Of a DNA stretch of 64,000 bases, positions 31,179 through 44,882 are shown one piece after another; the stretch's first letter is position 1; each line of letters begins with the position of its first letter. Origin of the DNA: Woeseiaceae bacterium (GTDB lineage: Bacteria > Pseudomonadota > Gammaproteobacteria > Steroidobacterales > Woeseiaceae); NCBI GenBank assembly GCA_029246105.1, contig JAQWOA010000019.1:1-64000 (forward strand). The letters run 5' to 3'. The notes under the pieces were generated by a model that saw only the letters and a list, made by a program, of their open reading frames with translations, ran no database searches and had not been told where the DNA came from. The position numbers and the translations under genes are program-made.

Positions 31179-32360
31179 CTACTCGAACCATAGGCTTATA
31201 GTATCTTTTGTTATTTGCCAGAATTTGCCCATAGGATTATCTTCCAGTGCTCGTAGTGGGATGCGAAGTAGCTCTTCCCCGTCAAGGTTGATGCTGAGAT
31301 CAGCAACAGGTTGACCGGCTGCTAAAGGCGCCATGACAGCAGTGGGAATGTCAAGCTGGGACTGCAAATTGTTATACGAGCCACGACGAATAGTAATATA
31401 AAGGTCTTCTAAGACACCTAAACTTGAATACAGTTTTTCTGACTTCCAAACTCTAGCATTTGAGATTTCTTCACCAGCTTTAAATAATAGGCGTGTCTCG
31501 AAGAATCGAAATGCGTAATTTATCAATGCCTGACTGCCATTAGATCGCGATTTTGTGCTAGATGCGCCCAGAACAATTGAAATGACTCGCATATTATCGC
31601 GTAACGCAGAGGCGACCAGACAATAGCCAGCAGCTTCAGTATAACCTGTTTTTATTCCATCAGCTGAGTCGTCACGCCACAATAGTGAGTTTCGATTATT
31701 TTGTTTGATGCTATTAAATGTAAATTCCTTTATTGCATGCCATTTATAATATTCTGGAAACTCCTGAATGATTGCGCGTGATAGCGTTGCGAGGTCATGA
31801 GTAGTTGTTATGTGGTTCTCGGCCGGCAGTCCTGTTGCGTTTCGAAAGTTACTCGAATGCATTCCAAGTGATACCGCATGTTGATTCATCATTTCAGCGA
31901 ATACACTTTCGCTACCTGCTATATGCTCTGCGAGAGCAACGCTCGCATCATTACCTGATTGCACGATAATACCGAACAATAGGTCTTGTACTTTTACTCG
32001 TTTTCCGACTTCAATGAACATTCGCGAACCTTCAGTACGCCAGGCTTTCTCGCTAACTGTAACCTCCTCTTCGAGCGTTATCTGACCCTGCTTTAATGCT
32101 TTGAAGACTACATATGTCGTCATTATCTTGGTGAGGCTGGCAGGAGCCAATGGTTGGTCTTTATTGAATGCCGCTATTTCGTGACCTGTTTTGCTGTCGA
32201 TGACCAGATAACTCTTGGCATCAATGATAGGAGCTGCAGGCGTTGGCATCTGGGCTACAGAAGATATTGAAAATAAAAGGAAAAGTGGAAATGCAAATGC
32301 GCTGAATAATCTTAGGAACATACTACCTCTATTTCTAAAATGTACTGAATCAATACGCAT
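31179..32360 (-). CDS. dacA: D-alanyl-D-alanine carboxypeptidase (PBP5/6 family)
   Basis: LAPASLTKIMT (SxxK), SGNDASVALAEH (SxN), KTGYTEAAGYC (KTG). Confidence 0.93.
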   Translation of the reverse strand: MRIDSVHFRNRGSMFLRLFSAFAFPLFLLFSISSVAQMPTPAAPIIDAKSYLVIDSKTGHEIAAFNKDQPLAPASLTKIMTTYVVFKALKQGQITLEEEVTVSEKAWRTEGSRMFIEVGKRVKVQDLLFGIIVQSGNDASVALAEHIAGSESVFAEMMNQHAVSLGMHSSNFRNATGLPAENHITTTHDLATLSRAIIQEFPEYYKWHAIKEFTFNSIKQNNRNSLLWRDDSADGIKTGYTEAAGYCLVASALRDNMRVISIVLGASSTKSRSNGSQALINYAFRFFETRLLFKAGEEISNARVWKSEKLYSSLGVLEDLYITIRRGSYNNLQSQLDIPTAVMAPLAAGQPVADLSINLDGEELLRIPLRALEDNPMGKFWQITKDTISLWFE

Positions 32361-32369
32361 TGTACGCGG

Positions 32370-33185
32370 CTACTCAGCAATAAGATAAGGATTTGTAATG
32401 CCAAGGCCTTCGAGTTTCTCGACGAGCAGATCGTATTGAGTAGCGTTTGCGATAGGGCCAATACGCACACGAAATAATGTTATACCTGAAGAAACATCTT
32501 CATGAATGAGAGTTTTTCTTACGCCAGCCTGTGAGAGTATAGCAAGGCGACGTTCTGCATTACTGCGGTCGCTGAATGCACCTACTTGAACATAGATTTG
32601 ATTAGATTTGATCGAAGAATTCGTGCGGCTTGGTACAACTTTTTTTGTTGGTTTATCAAAATTGATAGCAGTCACCTCGACCAGGCTTGTGCCATCATCA
32701 ATCATGTCGAGCTTCATGGCAGCTATGTACGATAGATCGATAATGCGATTATTTACGAATGGACCTCGATCATTCACGCGAACAACTATACTCTTATTGT
32801 TACGCAGGTTTCTTACATGGACATACGTTGGTAATGGCAGCGTCTTGTGCGCTGCAGTCATTCCATACATGTTGTAGACCTCACGGTTAGAGGTGAGGTT
32901 GCCGTGAAATTTACTTCCGTACCAGGATGCTACACCTCGTTCCTGATAGTTGGTGCTGTTCTCCATCACTGTATATGTCTTATTAAGTACTTCGTATTGT
33001 GCACCATTACCGAGATCTCGTCCGTTGCCGTACTTGCTACGTGCTTCTGGTTTTGGGATTGCATCGCCAGGTATAATAATATTTGCATTTCCAGGACCAT
33101 CACGATGAATCTTGCCGCTACCGCATCCGGCAAGAGAGAGTGCCAGCGTGAAAAAGAATACGTATAAACTTTTATGGCCTATCAT
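32370..33185 (-). CDS. rlpA: Septal ring lytic transglycosylase/lipoprotein RlpA
   Basis: Lipobox LAGC, GVASWYGSKFHG, RVNDRGPFVNNRIIDLSY, C-terminal SPOR. Confidence 0.92.
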   Translation of the reverse strand: MIGHKSLYVFFFTLALSLAGCGSGKIHRDGPGNANIIIPGDAIPKPEARSKYGNGRDLGNGAQYEVLNKTYTVMENSTNYQERGVASWYGSKFHGNLTSNREVYNMYGMTAAHKTLPLPTYVHVRNLRNNKSIVVRVNDRGPFVNNRIIDLSYIAAMKLDMIDDGTSLVEVTAINFDKPTKKVVPSRTNSSIKSNQIYVQVGAFSDRSNAERRLAILSQAGVRKTLIHEDVSSGITLFRVRIGPIANATQYDLLVEKLEGLGITNPYLIAE

Positions 33186-34195
33186 TAATTGGCTTCATCA
33201 TTTACTTTCGACGAAATTTCCTGTCCAAGCTGATGCACAGCGAGCGCATACATTACGCTCCGATTGTATTTTGTAATTACAAAAAAGTTGTGAAAGCCGA
33301 CCCAATACTCGACACCATTATTACCTTCATAAGTTAAGAGTTCACCTTCATTGTCGGCTGATAAATTGGTTCTGAACTTAACACCCTTTTTACTGAGCGA
33401 TTCAATAGTGTTAGATATTTTTAATATATTTTTAGGCTTTGGCAGATCACCTAACCAATCGCTACTTAATTCTGCTTGTGCAACAACTTCTTCATTGCTG
33501 CGCCATTTATGCGCTAGAAAATAGTTCGCGATACTTCCACTGACATCTGCCCAGTTTCCCCAAATATCGCGTTTGCCATCACCAGTGGAATCAATAGCAT
33601 ATGCACGAAAACTTGACGGCATAAACTGCGGTCTACCCATGGCACCGGCATAGGAACCCATCGGTACGATAGGATCCAATTCCTCTTCACGAGTGAGGAT
33701 AAGAAATTGCATTAATTCTTTTCTAAAGAATTTTGAACGTGGAGGATATTCAAATGCTAATGTAGCTAGCGCATCGATAACCCTATCTTTACCTGTAATC
33801 CGCCCAAAGTAGGTTTCAACTCCGATAATGCCAACTAAAATTTCAATGGGTACGCCAGTTTCGAGCTTTATGCGCTCTAGCATTTCCTTATTTTCTTTCC
33901 AGAAGGCCACACCAACATTGATGCGCTCTTTGGTTATAAATATCTTACGATATTCCCTCCATGATAGCGTGCGCTCCGCGGGCGCCGATATCATATTGAT
34001 GATGTTCTCTTTGATTTGCGCCTTACTTAGCGTCTCGATGAGATAAGCGCGTTCAAACTTATTTTCTTTGACCATCTCATCGATGAATGCAGCGACATTA
34101 TCTTGATTGATATTGACAGACGCTGTTTTCGCAGCATGAGCATGGGGCAAAAAAGCGAAAGTTACAGTAACAAGCGCGAGGAAAATAAATTTCAT
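33185..34195 (-). CDS. mltB: Membrane-bound lytic murein transglycosylase B
   Basis: GIIGVETYFGRITGKDRVIDALATLAF, SYAGAMGRPQFMPSSFRAYAIDSTGDG. Confidence 0.93.
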   Translation of the reverse strand: MKFIFLALVTVTFAFLPHAHAAKTASVNINQDNVAAFIDEMVKENKFERAYLIETLSKAQIKENIINMISAPAERTLSWREYRKIFITKERINVGVAFWKENKEMLERIKLETGVPIEILVGIIGVETYFGRITGKDRVIDALATLAFEYPPRSKFFRKELMQFLILTREEELDPIVPMGSYAGAMGRPQFMPSSFRAYAIDSTGDGKRDIWGNWADVSGSIANYFLAHKWRSNEEVVAQAELSSDWLGDLPKPKNILKISNTIESLSKKGVKFRTNLSADNEGELLTYEGNNGVEYWVGFHNFFVITKYNRSVMYALAVHQLGQEISSKVNDEAN

Positions 34196-35334
34196 TAGCG
34201 TGGTAGTAGTTTCCGATGTGAGTGAATCGACATCAGAATACCGAATCCAGCCATCAGCGTCACTAAAGATGTGCCACCAAAACTCACGAGCGGTAGTGGC
34301 ACCCCAACGACAGGAACCAAACCGGTCACCATCGCAGTATTGACAAAAACATAGACCAGAAATGTCAGACTTATTGATCCAGCGAGTAATCGAGAATAGG
34401 TGTCATGAGCTTGAATCGCGATGTAGAGTCCGCGTCCTATCAGGAATATGTACATCACGAGTAGTCCAATAACTCCTAACAGCCCGAATTCCTCACCCAG
34501 AACGGCGAAAATGAAATCCGTATGCCGTTCTGGTAGAAACTCAAGCTGTGCTTGTGAGCCGTTAGTCCAGCCCTTACCAAAAAGACCACCAGAGCCGATT
34601 GCAATCTTGGATTGGATGATGTTGTAACCGGCACCGAGCGGGTCGCTATCAGGATTCAAAAGAGTTAAAACTCTTTGTTTCTGATAGTCCTTCATAAAAT
34701 TCCAGAGTAAGAATGCACCAGGAATTGAGAGCGCAGTAAGACTAAGGGTCACTTTTAAAGATATACCTGCGAGAACAATAACAATTATTCCCGAGGTTGC
34801 GATTAAGAGCGATGTTCCAAGGTCAGGTTGTTTTGCAGTCAAATAGGTCGGGATGGCAATTAATACTGCAATGATGACAAGATTTCCAAGTTTGGGGGGT
34901 ATTTCTCGGTCATGAAGATACCAGGCTGTCATCATCGGAACAGCTAACTTCATTACTTCGGAAGGCTGAAAGCGAACACCAATATTCAGCCAGCGGCGAG
35001 CTCCCTGACCGATATCACCCATTGTCAGGACCAACACCAACAATGCTAGTCCACTAAAGTACACCCATGGTGTCCAGCGACGAAGAAAATCAAGTGGCAA
35101 CTGGGCGATGATTAGCATCACAATGAGTGCTATCCCCATACGAATTGACTGATTAGCCAGCAATACAGAGCTCTCACCAGTAGCACTATAGAGAACGAAT
35201 AGCCCAAAACTGCAAATCAAAAATAGGACACCAATTAAAGGAGCGTCGATATTTAGATTTCGAATTATTCCAAAGAGATTTGGTGCTCCTGTAGACTTTA
35301 GTGAATAAACGCGTTTTGTTTTACTTGGGCGCAT
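34195..35334 (-). CDS. rodA: Rod shape-determining protein RodA
   Basis: SEDS protein: FQPSEVMKLAVPMMTAWYL, LPERHTDFIFAVLGEEFG, PLVSFGGTSLV. Confidence 0.95.
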   Translation of the reverse strand: MRPSKTKRVYSLKSTGAPNLFGIIRNLNIDAPLIGVLFLICSFGLFVLYSATGESSVLLANQSIRMGIALIVMLIIAQLPLDFLRRWTPWVYFSGLALLVLVLTMGDIGQGARRWLNIGVRFQPSEVMKLAVPMMTAWYLHDREIPPKLGNLVIIAVLIAIPTYLTAKQPDLGTSLLIATSGIIVIVLAGISLKVTLSLTALSIPGAFLLWNFMKDYQKQRVLTLLNPDSDPLGAGYNIIQSKIAIGSGGLFGKGWTNGSQAQLEFLPERHTDFIFAVLGEEFGLLGVIGLLVMYIFLIGRGLYIAIQAHDTYSRLLAGSISLTFLVYVFVNTAMVTGLVPVVGVPLPLVSFGGTSLVTLMAGFGILMSIHSHRKLLPR

Positions 35335-37216
35335 TATTGTATTTTAAATATATATCCATAACCGTCTTGGCTATAGGTGCGGCGACACTACTACCACTAC
35401 TACCGTTTTCGACGATGACGGCAACTGCGATACGCGGATTATCATAAGGTGCGAACGAAACAAACAATGCATGGTCGCGCTGATGCTCTTCAATTTCATT
35501 TTCGTTGTACTCTTCATTCTGAGCAATGGATACGATTTGTGCTGTGCCGCTTTTACCAGCCATCTTATATGATGAATCAATACCAACCGCTCTCGCGGTT
35601 CCTTGTGGCCCCTGTAAGACGTTATGCATCGCATCGAGAACAGTATCCCAATAAAATTTATTGTCGATTTTAACTTTATCCAGCCTCACTGGCTCTATTA
35701 GAGTTTTTCCTCCGTTGAGTGGGTCTTCAACAGCTGCGACCATATATGGACGAAAACGCGAACCACGAAGTGCCAACGTGCCGACGGCTGAGGCAAGCTG
35801 CAAGGGAGTTGCGAGCATGAATCCCTGCCCAATCGATGCGATGACCGTTTCTCCGTGGTACCAACGCTGATTATCGCCATCACTAAAATTATTGCGCTTC
35901 CATTCCTTATTAGGCACAAGACCAGGCCGCTCACCAAATACATCAATACCAGTCTGGATACCAAGACCAAATTGCGTCAGGTATTCATGCATGTTGTCGA
36001 TGCCGAGTTCGTCGCTGATCTCATAAAAATATATATTACAGGACTGTGTGATTGCGTCATGCAGGTCGACGGGCCCATGGCCTTGGGGCTTCCAGTCGGT
36101 ATAGCGATGTCCGTTATCTTCAAGCTGAAAGTAGCCTATACACATAGTCTTATGCGTCAGATTGGTAGCACCAGATTCTAGAGCCGCTAGTGCCAACATC
36201 GGTTTAATGGTAGAGCCAGGCGGATAAGTCCCGCGAACCGCTCGATTGAAAAGTGGGCGATCAGGATTTTTTTGTAGTTCGTCGTACTGTGCTTTACTCA
36301 TACCCACAGCAAAAAGATTTGGGTCGAATGATGGCGTGCTAACTAAAGCGAGGATTTCGCCTGATGTAGGGTCAAGCGCGACAATGGAGCCACGCCGACC
36401 TTCCAATGCATTGAAAGCCGCACGCTGCAATTCAGTATCTAGGCTTAGGTGTATATTTGAACCTGGATCTGATGCCTCATTCGTTGGTAGAGAATTTAGA
36501 AGTTCGGCTGTATTCGCTGGCACTTGTCGACCACGTGCATTGGTTATTAAATGTTTGAAACCAGCATTACCATGCAAGTCGTCTTCGAAACTACTTTCGA
36601 TTCCTGTTTTGCCAGTATGCGAACTCCCAGCATATCGGCCCGAATCGAGACGTTGAAGGTCACTGATATTCAATGCACCGACATAACCTACGGCGTGTGC
36701 GAACAGTTCTCCGTGTGGGTAATGTCGCACGAGTCGCGGTTGAAAGTTGACACCAGGAAAATGCGGACGTTGAATTGCGAAATTCGCAATTTCCTCGTTT
36801 GTCATTCTAAACTTCAGCGTCACTGGCTTGAATCGCTGCCCACTTTGAATCTGGGCTTCAAGGCGCGGAATATCATCAGTAGCTATCAATTCTAGAGAGG
36901 CTAATCGTGTCAGAGTATCGTTTACATCGTTGATTTGTTCGGGAATCAATTCGAGCTGATAAGCCGGAAGGTTTTCTGCGATTACCACGCCATTGCGGTC
37001 ATATATTAACCCCCGGATCGGAGGTACAGCTTGGATGCGAATTCGATTGCCCTGAGACTTTTCCGCAAAGAGCTCATGGTCGAATACTTGAAGTTGAACT
37101 AGCCGAGCAATCACGAGCCCTAGAAGAATGAATAATGCTACAGAAGCGAGAATGGCGCGCCCGATGAAAAGATGTCGTTCTTTATGATGGTCTTTAATTG
37201 GTGATAATAACTTCAT
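35321..37216 (-). CDS. mrdA: Penicillin-binding protein 2
   Basis: YPPGSTIKPMLALAAL (SxxK), SCN motif, KSGTAQ; adjacent to rodA. Confidence 0.95.
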   Translation of the reverse strand: MKLLSPIKDHHKERHLFIGRAILASVALFILLGLVIARLVQLQVFDHELFAEKSQGNRIRIQAVPPIRGLIYDRNGVVIAENLPAYQLELIPEQINDVNDTLTRLASLELIATDDIPRLEAQIQSGQRFKPVTLKFRMTNEEIANFAIQRPHFPGVNFQPRLVRHYPHGELFAHAVGYVGALNISDLQRLDSGRYAGSSHTGKTGIESSFEDDLHGNAGFKHLITNARGRQVPANTAELLNSLPTNEASDPGSNIHLSLDTELQRAAFNALEGRRGSIVALDPTSGEILALVSTPSFDPNLFAVGMSKAQYDELQKNPDRPLFNRAVRGTYPPGSTIKPMLALAALESGATNLTHKTMCIGYFQLEDNGHRYTDWKPQGHGPVDLHDAITQSCNIYFYEISDELGIDNMHEYLTQFGLGIQTGIDVFGERPGLVPNKEWKRNNFSDGDNQRWYHGETVIASIGQGFMLATPLQLASAVGTLALRGSRFRPYMVAAVEDPLNGGKTLIEPVRLDKVKIDNKFYWDTVLDAMHNVLQGPQGTARAVGIDSSYKMAGKSGTAQIVSIAQNEEYNENEIEEHQRDHALFVSFAPYDNPRIAVAVIVENGSSGSSVAAPIAKTVMDIYLKYNNAPK

Positions 37217-37221
37217 CTAGG

Positions 37222-37719
37222 TCATGCTTTGTTTCGTAATTTTGAAAGGAGAATTATAATAACTGGCCACAAGGCAGTGCTCGAAATAACTGGGCCCCAG
37301 TAAGTTATTAATGGCGCATTAACGCCCTCCACTCCGTTAACCCAGAATAGTAAAAATTGATATATCACTAGGATGGGAAAAACAGTTGCTGTGAGTTGTA
37401 GTATCGGAAAAACTCGTATAATTAAATGAAAGCGCACAATGATAAAGGCGACGCAGCACATTGCTAACGCATGTTGACCTAATAATGTTCCCTGAGAGAC
37501 ATCGAGAATGATACCGATAATCCAAGCAGAACCAACATTCCACAATTGGGGTAATTGCATTGCCCAGAAGATAACCAGTATCGTAAGCCAGCTTGGCCGA
37601 AATACTTCGATAACCTCAGGAAGTGGCATGATAGTAAGCATTAGGCCAATTATGAATGACAAGAGGATGGGCAGTCGGTGGAAGGTGTAATGGCTATTCA
37701 TCTTCAGCTGTCTCCTCAT
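37222..37719 (-). CDS. mreD: Rod shape-determining protein MreD
   Basis: Hydrophobic 165 aa between mreC and mrdA; RPSWLTILVIFWAMQLPQ. Confidence 0.9.
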   Translation of the reverse strand: MRRQLKMNSHYTFHRLPILLSFIIGLMLTIMPLPEVIEVFRPSWLTILVIFWAMQLPQLWNVGSAWIIGIILDVSQGTLLGQHALAMCCVAFIIVRFHLIIRVFPILQLTATVFPILVIYQFLLFWVNGVEGVNAPLITYWGPVISSTALWPVIIILLSKLRNKA

Positions 37720-38566
37720 CTTGATCTATTAACGAAAAGATCAACAGGACTTCGCGAGCCTGCTCGAGAGAGGCTGCTGGCTTTGCTGTTACCTTGGCAT
37801 AAGGTTCCTGTGGTAAGCGTTTAACTGAATTGACAGTGGCGACTGGATAACCAGCTGGAAATGCACCCCCAAAGCCTGAGGTTACCAAGAGGTCACCAAT
37901 GCGAATATCAGCGTTGTTGACAATAAAAGGAAGCTCCAGACTATCTATTTTACCGGTGCCAACGACAATGGTTCGTAATCCATTTCGAATAACTTCAACT
38001 GGTAGAGCATGATCCATATCGCTGATCAACATAGCCAGTGAGGTCATAAAGCCTGCTTCGATGACTTGACCAATAACGCCGTTCGCACCCACCAAAGCTT
38101 GACCATCGAATACTCCATCTTGAGTACCTGCATCAATGATCAGACTGTGATTGTAAGGGTTGGCATTGATGGACATAATTTCTGTGACACGTGTTTTATC
38201 AGGCACTTTAGATCGAGCATTAAGCATTTCTCGCAATCGTTTATTCTCTGCCTCAAGTGCTTCTAGTTTTTGCAAGCGACCATACGTTATGAGTTTTTCC
38301 GTTTTATGCTGAGTGAGTTCTTGTTCGAGGTTACTACGAGAGGTTATTGACTTACCAAGCCAAGTCCAGAGCTGAATTGGCGCATCCACAATGACGCGTA
38401 CTGGATGAACGGCTGCACCGATACTTTTGCGCACAGTTTCAAGATGGCCATCCCGATTGTCGAAATACATCAGCAGGATGCTGACGAAAATTAATCCTAG
38501 GAATCGAAAGCCAAGCGCCGGAATACGGCCCGAGCTATTATTATTTTCGTTGGAGGCGACCATCAA
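37694..38566 (-). CDS. mreC: Rod shape-determining protein MreC
   Basis: N-terminal TM, coiled coil, GDLLVTSGFGGAFPAGYPVATV. Confidence 0.93.
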   Translation of the reverse strand: MMVASNENNNSSGRIPALGFRFLGLIFVSILLMYFDNRDGHLETVRKSIGAAVHPVRVIVDAPIQLWTWLGKSITSRSNLEQELTQHKTEKLITYGRLQKLEALEAENKRLREMLNARSKVPDKTRVTEIMSINANPYNHSLIIDAGTQDGVFDGQALVGANGVIGQVIEAGFMTSLAMLISDMDHALPVEVIRNGLRTIVVGTGKIDSLELPFIVNNADIRIGDLLVTSGFGGAFPAGYPVATVNSVKRLPQEPYAKVTAKPAASLEQAREVLLIFSLIDQDEETAEDE

Positions 38567-38587
38567 GGATTATTGGATAAGTCGTCA

Positions 38588-39667
<1,080 letters not shown>

Positions 39668-39764
39668 TTAACAATGCCCACGACATTCCACAAGGCGGCG
39701 TGTATTATTGCGTCCCCGCTGAAAAGCAGTTTATTAACAACATCTTGAATCCTGGAATCTTCGC

Positions 39765-40052
39765 GTGTCACTTAATAAGAATCAGGCCCAACATATTGCG
39801 ATGCTCGCGAGACTTAAACTCAGCGATGATGAATACGCTGAAAGTGTCGAAAAGTTATCCAAAATTATCGATTTTGTAGATCAGTTATCTGCTGTAGATA
39901 CTACAGATATCATACCAATGGCGCATCCATTAGCTGCAGCGCAAAGATTGCGCCCAGACGACGTTACTGAGGTCGATAATCGGGATCACTATCAACAAAA
40001 CGCTAATGAAGTTGTTGATGGTCTTTACCTCGTACCTAAAGTGCTCGAATAA
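39765..40052 (+). CDS. gatC: Asp-tRNA(Asn)/Glu-tRNA(Gln) amidotransferase subunit C
   Basis: [34 protein letters not shown] start; gatCAB order. Confidence 0.93.
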   Translation: MSLNKNQAQHIAMLARLKLSDDEYAESVEKLSKIIDFVDQLSAVDTTDIIPMAHPLAAAQRLRPDDVTEVDNRDHYQQNANEVVDGLYLVPKVLE

Positions 40053-41512
40053 TGGATATATATCATCAGACATTGGCCGAGCTTTGTGTTGGTTTGGAAA
40101 AAGGCGATTTTACCTCCGTAGAGCTGACCCAATCACTGCTAGATAGGGTTGCAGTGGAAGATAAAAGGCTCAATTCTTTTATTACTATTACAGCGACTGA
40201 GGCACTTGCCGCGGCAGCTAGTGCTGATGAAGCTCGCGCGAATGGCAATACCGGAGCGCTAAATGGTTTACCTATAGTTCATAAAGACATCTTTTGTACT
40301 AAGGGTGTTAAGACAACTTGCGGGTCGAAAATGTTAGATAATTTTATTTCGCCCTATAGCGCCACCGTGGTGAAAAAAATAGCCAATGCAGGTGCCGTTG
40401 TTCTTGGCAAGTGCAATATGGATGAGTTTGCGATGGGCTCATCGAATGAGACAAGTTTTTTTGGTCCAGTTCGTAATCCATGGAATCTCGAATGCACACC
40501 AGGGGGTTCGTCAGGTGGGTCGGCTGCGTCTGTAGCCGCTCGACTAGTTCCTGCTGCAACGGGAACAGATACAGGAGGATCGATTCGTCAGCCCGCTGCG
40601 CTTACCGGAACTGTTGGACTGAAACCAACCTACGGGCGCGTCTCTCGCTACGGCATGATTGCCTTTGCTTCGAGTCTGGATCAAGCAGGCATGATTACTC
40701 GATCGGTAGAAGATGCCGCGCGAATGCTCGGTGTAATGGCCGGCTTTGATAAGCGTGATTCGACTTCTATTAATCAAGCCGTACCTGACTACCTTGCGAG
40801 TATTGGTAAGTCGATAAAAGGATTACGTATTGGTATTGCGCGTCAGCATTTTGATGAGGGTTTGGATGAGCGGACGCGTACGAAAGTCAAAGATGCTATC
40901 TCGGTACTAGAGTCGATGGGCGCGACAACTATAGAAATAGATCTTCCAAACATCAATCTATCGGTTCCAACCTATTACGTTGTTGCACCTGCAGAATGCT
41001 CGTCAAATTTATCGCGCTTTGACGGCGTTCGTTTCGGATATCGTGCTGAGAATGCTGAAGATTTATTAGATTTGTATTGTCGCAGTCGTGGGGAAGGCTT
41101 TGGTGATGAAGTTAAGCGTCGCATTATGACTGGCGCTTATGTTTTGTCTGCAGGTTACTACGATGCCTACTACATAAAGGCACAACAAGTACGCCAGTTA
41201 ATCGCCGACGATTTTAAAGAGGCATTTTTTAATGTCGATTTGATTGTTGGTCCAACAACTCCATCACCTGCCTTTAAACTCGGCGATAAAGTTGATGACC
41301 CAATACAAATGTATCTAAACGATATATATACCGTTGGCGCGAATTTGGCCGGCCTACCCGCTATGTCGATACCATGCGGTTTCGTTAATGATATGCCAGT
41401 TGGCCTGCATCTTGTCGGTCCTCATTTCGGTGAGGAAGTTTTGTTGCGCTGTGGGCATCAATATCAACAAGAAACAGATTGGCATATGGCCTGTCCAGAG
41501 GCATTCAAATGA
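40052..41512 (+). CDS. gatA: Asp-tRNA(Asn)/Glu-tRNA(Gln) amidotransferase subunit A
   Basis: Amidase signature [51 protein letters not shown]. Confidence 0.97.
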   Translation: MDIYHQTLAELCVGLEKGDFTSVELTQSLLDRVAVEDKRLNSFITITATEALAAAASADEARANGNTGALNGLPIVHKDIFCTKGVKTTCGSKMLDNFISPYSATVVKKIANAGAVVLGKCNMDEFAMGSSNETSFFGPVRNPWNLECTPGGSSGGSAASVAARLVPAATGTDTGGSIRQPAALTGTVGLKPTYGRVSRYGMIAFASSLDQAGMITRSVEDAARMLGVMAGFDKRDSTSINQAVPDYLASIGKSIKGLRIGIARQHFDEGLDERTRTKVKDAISVLESMGATTIEIDLPNINLSVPTYYVVAPAECSSNLSRFDGVRFGYRAENAEDLLDLYCRSRGEGFGDEVKRRIMTGAYVLSAGYYDAYYIKAQQVRQLIADDFKEAFFNVDLIVGPTTPSPAFKLGDKVDDPIQMYLNDIYTVGANLAGLPAMSIPCGFVNDMPVGLHLVGPHFGEEVLLRCGHQYQQETDWHMACPEAFK

Positions 41513-42948
41513 GAGCTGATTGGGAAGTTGTTATCGGCCTTGAAATCCATGTTCAATTGGCCACGAAGAGTAAGATTTTCTCAGGTTCTCCTACAGCTTA
41601 TGGCGCTGACCCAAACACTCAGGCTAACCTCGTTGACTTGGGTTACCCCGGTGTATTGCCAGTATTAAATAAAGAGGTCGTTCGCATGGCGATATTGTTT
41701 GGTTTGGCTGTGAACGCGACTGTGGCTCGACGCTCTGTTTTTGCACGAAAGAATTATTTTTATCCAGATCTGCCCAAGGGTTATCAGATCAGTCAATTGG
41801 AGCTACCAATCGTTGAAAGTGGCGAAATACATATTACTGGCGGTGATGGTATAGAGAAGCGCATTGGCATTACGCGCGCTCATCTCGAAGAGGACGCGGG
41901 CAAGTCGATTCATGAAGGCTTTAATGCTTCGTCAGGCATTGATCTGAATCGAGCAGGCACACCGCTTCTCGAGATCGTTTCTGAGCCTGACTTGAGGTCG
42001 GCAAAAGACGCGACTACTTATATGAAAAAGATTCACAGCATTGTGCATTATCTAGAAATTTCCGATGGCAATATGCAAGAAGGATCATTTCGTTGTGACG
42101 CAAACGTGTCGGTTCGGCCGTTGGGGCAAAAAGAGCTTGGCACACGAACTGAACTAAAGAATTTAAACTCGTTTCGCTATATCGAGAAGGCAATCAATAT
42201 TGAGGTTGAGCGGCAAATTGATTTGATTGAAGACGGCAGAAAAGTCGTTCAAGAAACCCGATTATATGATTCAGATAAAGACGAAACACGCTCTATGCGT
42301 TCAAAAGAAGAAGCAAACGACTATCGTTACTTCCCAGATCCAGATTTATTACCCGTAGAAATCAGTGATGAATACATTGAGATAGTTCGAGCGACTATGC
42401 CGGAACTACCCGATGCGAAGCAGGCACGTTTTATTGCTGAGTATGAGTTAAAAAGTGATGACGCCGCAATTTTAACAGCAAGCCGATTTTTAGCGACCTT
42501 CTATGAGGATATTGTTAAGGCAACAGATGCAACAGCTCAAGTTGCTGCGAATTGGGTTATTGGCGATTTGGGTGGCGCCTTAAATCGTGATGGACTAGAT
42601 ATTGGCGATAGTAAGATCTCTTCTGATGAGCTTGCGGGCCTTTTAGATAAAATCCATGACAACACAATTTCTGGAAAAATTGCCAAGCAGGTGTTCGAGG
42701 CGATTTGGGATGGTGAAGGTTCAGCTGATGACATCATCGAGTCGAAAGGTCTTAAGCAGATAACAGATGGCAGCGCAATAGAGTTGGTCGTTGATAAGAT
42801 AGTCGCCAGTAATCCTACGCAGGTTGCCGAGTACAAAGCGGGCAAGGATAAGCTCATCGGATTTTTTGTAGGTAGGGTTATGCAAGAAACAAAAGGTCAG
42901 GCAAATCCCATACAGGTTAATCAGATACTGAAAGACAAACTTAAGTAG
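41509..42948 (+). CDS. gatB: Asp-tRNA(Asn)/Glu-tRNA(Gln) amidotransferase subunit B
   Basis: [51 protein letters not shown]. Start set to ATG 41509, overlapping the gatA stop. Confidence 0.95.
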   Translation: MRADWEVVIGLEIHVQLATKSKIFSGSPTAYGADPNTQANLVDLGYPGVLPVLNKEVVRMAILFGLAVNATVARRSVFARKNYFYPDLPKGYQISQLELPIVESGEIHITGGDGIEKRIGITRAHLEEDAGKSIHEGFNASSGIDLNRAGTPLLEIVSEPDLRSAKDATTYMKKIHSIVHYLEISDGNMQEGSFRCDANVSVRPLGQKELGTRTELKNLNSFRYIEKAINIEVERQIDLIEDGRKVVQETRLYDSDKDETRSMRSKEEANDYRYFPDPDLLPVEISDEYIEIVRATMPELPDAKQARFIAEYELKSDDAAILTASRFLATFYEDIVKATDATAQVAANWVIGDLGGALNRDGLDIGDSKISSDELAGLLDKIHDNTISGKIAKQVFEAIWDGEGSADDIIESKGLKQITDGSAIELVVDKIVASNPTQVAEYKAGKDKLIGFFVGRVMQETKGQANPIQVNQILKDKLK

Positions 42949-43036
42949 TAAAAGTTTTTCTGATGATACCGAAATTCGGTTCGGATTCCTCGAGCCATAG
43001 TTTTTTTCAATTTAAGCGATACTAGTGATGGTATTG

Positions 43037-43098
43037 TTGGGTTTCTAGTTTGGTTTCTGTATACTATTTGTAAATTTATATAAAAGAATATTTATATA
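43037..43098 (+). promoter_or_regulatory. Candidate sigma70 promoter plus operator-like inverted repeat for the sahR-like operon
   Basis: TTGGGT-N17-TATACT (43037-43065) followed by perfect 8-bp inverted repeat TATATAAA-agaata-TTTATATA (43077-43098), 5 nt before the ATG. Confidence 0.5.
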
Positions 43099-43103
43099 TT
43101 TAT

Positions 43104-44872
<1,769 letters not shown>

Positions 44873-44882
44873 AGTTGTAATA

